Shown here: positions 1 through 5,252 of the stretch, piece by piece
Layout of the letters: each line of letters opens with the position of its first letter
Numbering within the stretch: the first letter of the stretch is position 1
Source of the DNA: an uncultured Pirellulales bacterium
Lineage (GTDB): Bacteria; Planctomycetota; Planctomycetia; Pirellulales; Lacipirellulaceae
Reading direction: 5' to 3'
DNA length: 6,865 bases
Assembly: GCA_947258835.1 (NCBI GenBank)
Contig: CAMYJY010000109.1
Span: forward strand, 1 to 6,865
Notes under the pieces: model-generated
The model's input: only the letters and a program-made list of their open reading frames with translations
Told to the model about the DNA's origin: nothing
The model's database searches: none
Made by a program: the position numbers and the translations under genes

Positions 1-171
1 CATGTGGTCGCACCACGCCTGCCCCCAAAATGTCTTGGCAATTTTACGCCCCTCAATCTCGATGGGCTGAATGTCCAGGCCCTTTTTTCTGAGTTGCGAC
101 ATCTTCTTCGCGGCGCGGCGACGCCGCTCAGCCACGGACACATAGGGTGCCCACCTTTGATAGTAAGGCAT
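1..171 (-). CDS. SWIM zinc-finger family protein, N-terminal 57 codons (partial)
   Basis: The ATG at 171-169 opens a frame that stays open to the window edge and continues beyond it, so only the N-terminus is present. It begins MPYYQRWAPYVSVAERRR and ends near TFWGQAWCDHM. A short MPYY start, the WAPYVSVAERR segment, a basic stretch (AAKKMSQLRKKG) and an IEGRKIAKTFWGxAWC block are what I know from the bacterial SWIM zinc-finger proteins encoded beside SNF2 helicases. The CxCxnCxH zinc-binding motif itself would lie outside the window and is not seen. The start is supported by a strong Shine-Dalgarno five bases upstream. The gene lies 107 bases after the SNF2 ATPase on the same strand, and its product is expected to act with it on nucleic acid; that functional link is inferred from recurrent pairing. 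The plus-strand frame over this region is an antisense shadow. Confidence 0.85.
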   Translation of the reverse strand, partial: MPYYQRWAPYVSVAERRRRAAKKMSQLRKKGLDIQPIEIEGRKIAKTFWGQAWCDHM

Positions 172-176
172 AACCG

Positions 177-185
177 TCCTTTCCT
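177..185 (-). promoter_or_regulatory. Shine-Dalgarno site of the SWIM gene
   Basis: The minus strand reads AGGAAAGGA, with the AAGGA core ending five bases before the ATG at 171. This is the clearest ribosome-binding site in the window. It fixes the SWIM start and shows that this gene can be translated independently of the upstream SNF2 gene. Confidence 0.7.
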
Positions 186-223
186 GGTGGATTCTTCTTT
201 CCAGTCCTCTACTGTCCGAGCGG

Positions 224-277
224 CAGCTTGCCTTAGCTGGCGGCTCCCCGTTCCAGCCGGGGGCAGGCTCCGCCGCC
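224..277 (-). other. GC-rich stem-loop(s) between SNF2 and SWIM genes
   Basis: Immediately after the SNF2 stop, GGCGGC (277-272) can pair with GCCGCC (244-239). Inside it, a run of C (263-260) can pair with a run of G (249-246). A second small hairpin, CAGCT/AGCTG with a six-base loop (239-235 with 228-224), overlaps its foot. No run of U follows, so it does not look like a standard intrinsic terminator. It may be an RNA-stability or attenuation element between the two cistrons, or simply GC-rich spacer. Confidence 0.35.
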
Positions 278-278
278 C

Positions 279-2987
279 TCAGGCCAGCGCCTTGTTGACG
301 TCGAGCGAAACCAGATCGAGCAGCTGCCGATCGCTCATTTCGGTCAATAATTTTTCCGTGCCGCCATCCAAGAGATCCTCCGCCAACGACTTTTTCTCTT
401 CCATCAACTCGTCGATACGCTCCTCAATCGTACCACGACAGACAAATTTATGAACCAGCACATTCCGCTTTTGCCCGATGCGAAACGCGCGGTCGGTGGC
501 CTGGTTTTCCACGGCCGGGTTCCACCAGCGGTCGAAGTGGATGACGTGGGACGCGGCGGTCAGGTTGAGACCCGTGCCCCCTGCTTTCAGTGACAGCACG
601 AAAAAAGGCGGGCCCTCTTCGCGCTGAAATTGATCGACGAGTTTCTTCCGCTTGCCGATAGCCGTGCCACCGTGGAGGACCAATCCTGGCTGGCCGAACA
701 CCGCCGACAAATGCGCTGCCAGCGGAGCGGTCATTTCTCGAAACTGGGTGAAAACCAGTACTTTCTCCTGACGGGAGGCGATTTCTTCGCAAATTTCCGT
801 CAACCGGCCGAATTTTCCACTGGCCGCGGGCTGGTAGCGGCCGTCGCCCACCAGCTGGCTGGGATGATTGCAGATCTGCTTGAAACGCATCAGGTAGGAG
901 AGCACCAGTCCCCGGCGCTGGATTCCGTCTGCCTGTTCCACGTTGTCCAGTGAGGCAGCCATTTCCGAGACGGATTTTTCATAGAGAGCCGCTTGGCGCT
1001 TGCTCAAGCCGCAAAAGGCGCGTACTTCGGATTTGTCCGGCAAGTCGGCCAGGATGGATTTGTCCGTCTTCATCCGGCGGAGAATATACGGTTGCACCAA
1101 ATTGCGCAATGGTGTATAACGGTCGTGTTCACGCTGATTGAGTCCCTTCACGAACCGCTTGAAAGTAGCCGCGGAGCCCAGCAGGCCGGGGCAGAGGAAA
1201 TCGAAGAGCGACCACAAATCGGATAAGCGATTTTCCACGGGAGTGCCGGTGAGGGCGATGCGGGCCTCGGCTTTTGTCTTTTTCACGGTGCGCGTCTGTC
1301 GCGCGGCGGGATTTTTGATTGCCTGTGCTTCGTCCAAGACGACCAATCGCCAGTCGACCTCCAGCAGCCACTGCTGCCTCTGCAACATCCCATAGGTTGT
1401 GAGCACAACGTCGACACCCGCCAACGATTGGGTGGGCGCGTCCGCCAATCGAGCCAGCGTTTCTTTGTCAGTTTCCGACGCATGGACATACCTTGCCGCC
1501 AGTGACGGGGCGAAACGGTTTATTTCCGATTTCCAATTGGCTAGCAGGGAAGCGGGCAAGACCAGCAACGACGGTTTGCGATGGGCCTTGGTGGACTTCT
1601 GCTTCAACTGCAATAATAAAGCCAAGACTTGGATGGTCTTACCCAATCCCATGTCGTCGGCCAGGCATGCGCCCAACCCAAGTTGGCTCAACAGGTGCAG
1701 CCAGGCCACCCCCGTTTCTTGATAAGGACGCAGTGTTGCCCGTAAGCCGCGGGTGGTGCCGCTGCCGTCCGCGGGATTTCTTAGATCTGCCAGTACTCCC
1801 TGGAGCCAGTCGCCCGCCCGCACACAAGACCACTGGTGCTCCGCTGCATCGTCCTCCTGGTTCAGATCAGCCGGCGCCCCGGCCAACAAGCGCATCCCTT
1901 CGATAAACGAAAGTGTTCCCTCTCGGGAAATCTGCTCGACATCTTTCCAATGCGCAAGCGCGGAGGTCAGTTTTTCGCGGTCGACTTCCACCCACTGTCC
2001 CTTGAGCAAGACGAGAGAATCGTCCGCGTCCAACAACTCCTGCCACTCTGTTGTGGTAAGAGTTTGTTCGCCGAGAGCCAGCGTCACGTCAAAGTCAAGC
2101 AGTGTATTCGCGCTGAGCGTTGCCTGGCGTTTCTGGCCGATCGTCACGCTCACTTGTGGGCGCGGCCGTTTGCGCCACCAGTCGGGGAGCCGAACCACAA
2201 TGCCGCTCTCTTCATACAGCGGCGATTCTTGCAGAAAACGGTGGGCCTCGCCGGGAGTCCACATGAGTGGATGAAAAATATCGCCTGAGTCGACCAGTTC
2301 CCGCAAGAAGGTGCTTTTCGTGGATGCTTGATGCACTGGAGAAAGCAGGCGCACGAGCGCCCGTTTGTTTTTGTTGCCTGCATACTGCTGGAGTGCCTTG
2401 CTCAGTGGCTGATAGCGTACGCCCGTGCCAGCCGAAAGGCCCGGAATATATGTGGCTAAAAATGCGAACGGGTAGAGCGGTTCACGCCGGTTCTCCGCCA
2501 GGTGAAATGCCACGCGCCCCACTTGTTGCCACAAGGGAGCGCGGTCCTGCAGAAAACCAGCCAGCCCGTCCGGATGCCGGGCCACCTGGTCGCGAACCCA
2601 CGCATCCAGCTCTCGCCAGATCGTTTCCAGCGTGCCGGTTGTCAGATACTCACCGCCCGACATGGGCGGGACGCTTTGCAGCAGCTCTTCCAGTTCATCT
2701 CGTGGTACCGGATCGATCGCATCGATGCCAGCCGTCGCGGGAATGTGGCATAGCTCGGTCAGATAGCGTCGTGCGTAGTCCCGCCAGTACACGAGCTCCG
2801 GCGCCAGTGAAAAATCAGAACGCTCAGCCGCTAGCTGGAACATTGCCTCGGGGATGGAAGTCCGAAAAAGACGGGCCGCTTTCGCCTGGTCAGCGAACTC
2901 AGCTTCAGTTGACGAGTCGAACGAGCCGTGCGGCAGCTCACGTACAGTCAACCGCCCCGAAGGAGTTATTGTTAGTTGGCAGTCCAT
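279..2987 (-). CDS. SNF2-family DNA-dependent ATPase (DEAD/DEAH-box helicase superfamily 2)
   Basis: This is a complete 902-residue protein. Residues 1-280 are a family-specific N-terminal region. Residues about 280-350 (LLDFDVTLALGEQ..., LLKGQWVEVD) match the bacterial SNF2-associated domain DUF3670. The ATPase core has every motif: LRPYQETGVAWL (419-430), Walker A DDMGLGKT (444-451), LLVLPASLLANW (474-485), Walker B DEAQ (552-555), LTGTPVENRLSDLW (579-592), LVFTQF (744-749), SLKAGGTGLNL (799-809), HFDRWWNP (817-824) and QATDRAFRIGQ (829-839). ATP hydrolysis with DNA translocation or remodelling is therefore expected; the actual substrate is unknown. The ATG lies 7 bases after the Fic stop. 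No Shine-Dalgarno is seen at normal spacing (the nearest AAGGA is about 19 bases away), which suggests coupling to Fic translation. The SWIM gene follows. A degenerate copy of this gene's first 12 codons lies at about 4351-4316. DEAQ in place of DEAH is normal in this family. Confidence 0.95.
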   Translation of the reverse strand: MDCQLTITPSGRLTVRELPHGSFDSSTEAEFADQAKAARLFRTSIPEAMFQLAAERSDFSLAPELVYWRDYARRYLTELCHIPATAGIDAIDPVPRDELEELLQSVPPMSGGEYLTTGTLETIWRELDAWVRDQVARHPDGLAGFLQDRAPLWQQVGRVAFHLAENRREPLYPFAFLATYIPGLSAGTGVRYQPLSKALQQYAGNKNKRALVRLLSPVHQASTKSTFLRELVDSGDIFHPLMWTPGEAHRFLQESPLYEESGIVVRLPDWWRKRPRPQVSVTIGQKRQATLSANTLLDFDVTLALGEQTLTTTEWQELLDADDSLVLLKGQWVEVDREKLTSALAHWKDVEQISREGTLSFIEGMRLLAGAPADLNQEDDAAEHQWSCVRAGDWLQGVLADLRNPADGSGTTRGLRATLRPYQETGVAWLHLLSQLGLGACLADDMGLGKTIQVLALLLQLKQKSTKAHRKPSLLVLPASLLANWKSEINRFAPSLAARYVHASETDKETLARLADAPTQSLAGVDVVLTTYGMLQRQQWLLEVDWRLVVLDEAQAIKNPAARQTRTVKKTKAEARIALTGTPVENRLSDLWSLFDFLCPGLLGSAATFKRFVKGLNQREHDRYTPLRNLVQPYILRRMKTDKSILADLPDKSEVRAFCGLSKRQAALYEKSVSEMAASLDNVEQADGIQRRGLVLSYLMRFKQICNHPSQLVGDGRYQPAASGKFGRLTEICEEIASRQEKVLVFTQFREMTAPLAAHLSAVFGQPGLVLHGGTAIGKRKKLVDQFQREEGPPFFVLSLKAGGTGLNLTAASHVIHFDRWWNPAVENQATDRAFRIGQKRNVLVHKFVCRGTIEERIDELMEEKKSLAEDLLDGGTEKLLTEMSDRQLLDLVSLDVNKALA

Positions 2988-2994
2988 TGCATTT

Positions 2995-4155
2995 TCAAAG
3001 GTTCGTTCCTTGGCTAAGAATATCTAGGTAATTTTGATACGCATAAATTCGATCACGCTTCTTTCCTGTAACTTCATGCAGCACACCTGCTCTGCTTAAT
3101 ACTTCAATTGCCTTCGATGTCGTGGGCTTGGTCATTCCGAGAATTTCCATTGCCTTGGCAAGAGTAAGAATTGGTTGATTGGGTAGCTCGTGGAGAAGCC
3201 GTAACGCGGAAACAGTTGCCCCGCTTTCAGCTAGCACTGTTTGTCGGTTCTCGTTCATCAAGGTGAATAACCGCTGCGCCGCTACGACCCCATCCTCCGC
3301 GGACTCCTGAACGCACTCCAAAAAAAACCGGCACCATCCCTCCCAATCTCCTTCCCTGCGGACTGCGGAAAGGTGTTTGTAATACTCGCTTTGACGTCGC
3401 TTCAGCGCCAGGCTCAAGTACAATATCGGGTGATCCAGCAACTGCCAATGCTCGAGCAGCAGGGTAATCAACAACCGTCCTAAACGTCCGTTGCCATCCA
3501 AGAAGGGATGAATCGTTTCAAATTGCACATGGGCCAGGCCAGCTTTAATCAGTGGAGGCAGTGGATCCTTGCTGTGCATCCACTTTTCCAATGTTGCCAG
3601 TAAATCCAACAAGTTCTCAGGGGGAGGCGGTACAAATTTTGCATTGCCCGGCCGAGTGCCGCCAATCCAGTTTTGCGAACGACGAATCTCGCCAGGCAAT
3701 TTTTCAGCGCCGCGCACACCGCGCATCAGTCGCTTGTGGGCGCCACATAGTAAGCGGATGCCAAGAGGTAATCCTCTCGGGCGACCAATTTCGCGCCGAG
3801 CGTAATTCAAGGCATCGACGTAATTGCACACTTCGCGGACGTCATCGAGCCGATCCCCTTGTGCGGTTACTTCGTATTCCAAAACTTCTTGCAAGGTTGC
3901 CTGCGTTCCCTCAATTTGTGAAGAGACAACGGCCTCCTTCCGCACGAACCCGTACAGAAACCAATCGGCGTTGGGGACCATCGCCGCCGCTACGGCCAGC
4001 TTTTCAATCGCCGCATTTGCTCCGGCAAGCCCAGCGCTGATTTCTTCGTCGATTTGCAGCTTGGGCCTTTGAGGAGGTAGCGGTCGCGGCAGAAAGGCGT
4101 GTACCGTTTCATCACCAAAGGTTGTTTTGTGGTATCTGCCTGTGGTGCGAGCCAT
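2995..4155 (-). CDS. Fic family protein (predicted AMP-transferase) with C-terminal winged helix
   Basis: This is a complete 386-residue protein. The Fic motif HPFLDGNGRLGR (216-227) is intact: catalytic H216, Mg-binding D220, and N222, R224 and R227 for ATP phosphates. The segment before it (about 147-176, EIRRSQNWIGGTRPGN) fits the substrate-positioning flap. SSQIEG at 78-83 fits the inhibitory helix motif [S/T]xxxE[G/N]; in class II Fic proteins this glutamate (here E82) blocks productive ATP binding by contacting the last arginine of the Fic motif. The C-terminus, about 315-386 (LTLAKAMEILGMTKPTTSKAIEVLSRAGVL), is a winged helix-turn-helix. Length and layout resemble the Shewanella SoFic type. 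Known members transfer AMP from ATP to a protein hydroxyl; the target here is unknown, and self-modification is possible. The gene has its own candidate promoter, and SNF2 starts 7 bases after its stop. No antitoxin gene is adjacent, as expected for built-in inhibition. The ribosome site (AGCAGG region) is weak. Confidence 0.93.
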   Translation of the reverse strand: MARTTGRYHKTTFGDETVHAFLPRPLPPQRPKLQIDEEISAGLAGANAAIEKLAVAAAMVPNADWFLYGFVRKEAVVSSQIEGTQATLQEVLEYEVTAQGDRLDDVREVCNYVDALNYARREIGRPRGLPLGIRLLCGAHKRLMRGVRGAEKLPGEIRRSQNWIGGTRPGNAKFVPPPPENLLDLLATLEKWMHSKDPLPPLIKAGLAHVQFETIHPFLDGNGRLGRLLITLLLEHWQLLDHPILYLSLALKRRQSEYYKHLSAVRREGDWEGWCRFFLECVQESAEDGVVAAQRLFTLMNENRQTVLAESGATVSALRLLHELPNQPILTLAKAMEILGMTKPTTSKAIEVLSRAGVLHEVTGKKRDRIYAYQNYLDILSQGTNL

Positions 4156-4162
4156 GACATGC

Positions 4163-4239
4163 CTGCTTGATTCAGAGTGAAAACGCGGTTGCAGCGCTAG
4201 TAAAGAAATCTTAACTAGTACCGACCGCTAGTCAAGCAG
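4163..4239. repeat. 8-bp perfect inverted repeat bracketing the Fic promoter and leader
   Basis: On the plus strand CTGCTTGA (4163-4170) is matched by TCAAGCAG (4232-4239), 61 bases apart. One arm overlaps the candidate -35 box; the other sits just before the Fic start, in the weak ribosome-site region. Its centre is near 4201, where a transcript from the candidate promoter would begin. It could be a second pair of regulator half-sites. A chance match of this length in an AT-richer gap is also possible. Confidence 0.3.
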
Positions 4240-4248
4240 AGTTTACTA
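4198..4248. repeat. Nested dyad over the Fic promoter (candidate operator)
   Basis: Two inverted repeats share the same centre, base 4223. The inner pair is TTAACTAG (4211-4218) and CTAGTCAA (4228-4235), 7 of 8 paired. The outer pair is TAGTAAA (4198-4204) and TTTACTA (4242-4248), 7 of 7 paired. The spacers between them do not pair, so this looks like protein half-sites rather than an RNA hairpin. The inner arms coincide with the candidate -35 and -10 boxes, so a bound protein would block RNA polymerase. The winged helix at the Fic C-terminus makes Fic itself a candidate binder; that is inference. Confidence 0.45.
4208..4235 (-). promoter_or_regulatory. Candidate sigma70-type promoter for Fic-SNF2(-SWIM)
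   Basis: On the minus strand a -35-like TTGACT (4235-4230, 5 of 6 to consensus) is followed after 16 bases by a -10-like TAAGAT (4213-4208, 4 of 6). Transcription would begin near 4201 and give a leader of about 45 bases before the Fic ATG at 4155. It lies in the AT-richer part of the only sizeable gap in the window. The match is moderate, and promoter rules in the likely host are poorly known to me. Confidence 0.45.
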
Positions 4249-4259
4249 ATGATGCAGCA

Positions 4260-4298
4260 CAGGAGGTCTGGGGGGAATCAGGAGCGTATTGCCTCCTG
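4260..4298 (-). other. Alternative hairpin arms downstream of the DUF547 gene
   Basis: On the minus strand CAGGAGG (4298-4292) can pair with a distant CCTCCTG (4266-4260, 7 bp, 25-base loop). Its first six bases can instead pair with a near CTCCTG (4284-4279, 8-base loop). The two structures exclude each other. A C-rich run, not a U run, follows the nearer hairpin, so an intrinsic terminator for the redox pair is only weakly supported. It lies upstream of the candidate Fic promoter. Confidence 0.25.
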
Positions 4299-4306
4299 GG
4301 CTCCGC

Positions 4307-4351
4307 CTACCGACATCGTCCCGCGAAAGTGACCGTTCGCTGGCAGTCCAC
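4307..4351 (-). pseudogene. Degenerate 5' fragment of a SNF2-family gene
   Basis: Four bases after the DUF547 stop, a GTG frame reads VDCQRTVTFAGRCR and then stops (TAG 4309-4307). The intact SNF2 gene begins MDCQLTITPSGR. Over the first 12 codons the alignment has no gap, 7 residues are identical, and V/M, V/I and A/S are conservative. Including the four bases TGCA before both start codons, 28 of 40 bases match. Four codon differences are synonymous (CAG/CAA, ACG/ACA, GGA/GGG, CGA/CGG), which points to coding ancestry. Beyond codon 12 I see no clear similarity. It is probably a relic of a SNF2 gene that once began here, directly after DUF547. It is short, so chance remains possible. Confidence 0.5.
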
Positions 4352-4355
4352 TGCA

Positions 4356-5252
4356 CTACTCGTTGGGGATCGACCCCGAGCCGAAGCCGACGTTTTTACC
4401 TGCTGCGCCGTGGACTTTGCCTTGGGTGTTCAGTGACCAGTCGTAGGTATTGTAGGCCAACTCGGCTGCACCACTCTGCGCCAGCTGCAAGCCTTGCTCG
4501 GTCGCGGCTGCCTGGACCCGTGGGAGCAAAAATTCAATCACACCCGGCGCGTTTCCAAAATCCTCCGCATACCACTGGAGGATGGGGCTGAGCCAGACTT
4601 TTTGCTGCTCTTGGTCGTAGCGAACATAGGTCGGGTTGTTGGCAAACAGCTCCGCTTGGTCCTCCAGCTGCAAGCCCAAACGTTCGCCGTCAAATGCCTC
4701 GGGGCGAATGGCCGGGCAACTTTTGGCCGCGCACACCAGCGCCATGTGGATCCGCGGTTCTTGATAAGTCTTGCGAATTACCTCATGCTCCAAATGATTC
4801 AGCGAGATCGTCTCATTCGCCAAAATATGTTCCGCCACGTCAAAAAAACCCTCTCCGGAACGGCTTTTGTAGGCCAGGACACTTTCCTTGATTTTGTGGG
4901 TGATCACACCGTTGATCACAAAGGCATTGTAGGCGTTGCAGTGCAAAGCCAAACGTTGCTGCTCCGTGGGCAATTTGTCCGGATCCGCCGCGGCCAATTG
5001 GGCCACATAAATTTCAAAATGGTGGTCCCGCCGCAGGCCGTCGTAGTCGATCAGTCCGTCGGCCACGTAGTTCCGCAGCAGATGATCCCACAGCTGGTGG
5101 TCCATCCCCGCCGCATCCAGCACGATTTCCGGATAGGTAAAAGGACGCGGTACCGTTTGGAAGGCCCACCAGGCAACCCCCACGGGCATCAGAAAACTGG
5201 CCAGGGCCAGCCACAAATAGGGGCCGGAATATTCCTTGGGGGAGCTGCTCAT
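4356..5252 (-). CDS. DUF547 domain-containing protein, membrane-anchored
   Basis: This is a complete 298-residue protein. A hydrophobic segment at about 12-34 (YLWLALASFLMPVGVAWW) is likely an uncleaved N-terminal anchor or signal anchor, putting the rest outside the cytoplasm. Residues about 45-275 carry DUF547 hallmarks: VADGLIDYDGL (63-73), HCNAYNAFVING (104-115), ISLNHLEHEVIR (149-160), IHMALVCAAKSCP (168-180) and YNTYDWSLN (267-275). The cysteines at 174 and 179 lie within the conserved block. A Gly/Ser-rich tail of about 20 residues follows. The biochemical role of DUF547 is not established; a peptidase- or transglutaminase-like fold has been suggested for this family, and I cannot confirm that here. 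The ATG overlaps the stop of the upstream redox gene by four bases, so the two are translationally coupled and probably work together at the membrane. Confidence 0.88.
   Translation of the reverse strand: MSSSPKEYSGPYLWLALASFLMPVGVAWWAFQTVPRPFTYPEIVLDAAGMDHQLWDHLLRNYVADGLIDYDGLRRDHHFEIYVAQLAAADPDKLPTEQQRLALHCNAYNAFVINGVITHKIKESVLAYKSRSGEGFFDVAEHILANETISLNHLEHEVIRKTYQEPRIHMALVCAAKSCPAIRPEAFDGERLGLQLEDQAELFANNPTYVRYDQEQQKVWLSPILQWYAEDFGNAPGVIEFLLPRVQAAATEQGLQLAQSGAAELAYNTYDWSLNTQGKVHGAAGKNVGFGSGSIPNE

Noticed and set aside
4..453. Plus-strand open frame of 149 codons at the left edge
   Set aside because: It lies antisense to the SWIM start and the SNF2 C-terminus, is Ser/Arg/Pro-rich with no recognisable domain, and the minus-strand frames beneath it have clear family matches.
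2990..2992. Alternative ATG for SNF2 five bases upstream
   Set aside because: It is out of frame with the SNF2 protein and would stop after six codons.
2267..3031. Plus-strand open frame of 254 codons over the SNF2 N-terminus
   Set aside because: It is antisense to a well-supported gene, its product is rich in Arg/Pro/Ala with no motif, and it crosses the Fic-SNF2 junction. It is a GC-driven shadow.
279..4155. A known SNF2-containing phage-defence system such as DISARM or Dpd
   Set aside because: No methyltransferase, phospholipase-D or other core component is present in the window, and SNF2-SWIM pairs also occur outside defence loci.
4279..4298. Intrinsic terminator for the DUF547 gene
   Set aside because: The 6-bp stem is weak and followed by a C-rich run rather than a U-tract; recorded only as a possible hairpin.
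2995..4355. Fic gene as cargo of a transposon or integron
   Set aside because: I see no transposase, terminal inverted repeats at both ends, or attC-like site. The only flanking similarity is the diverged SNF2-start relic.
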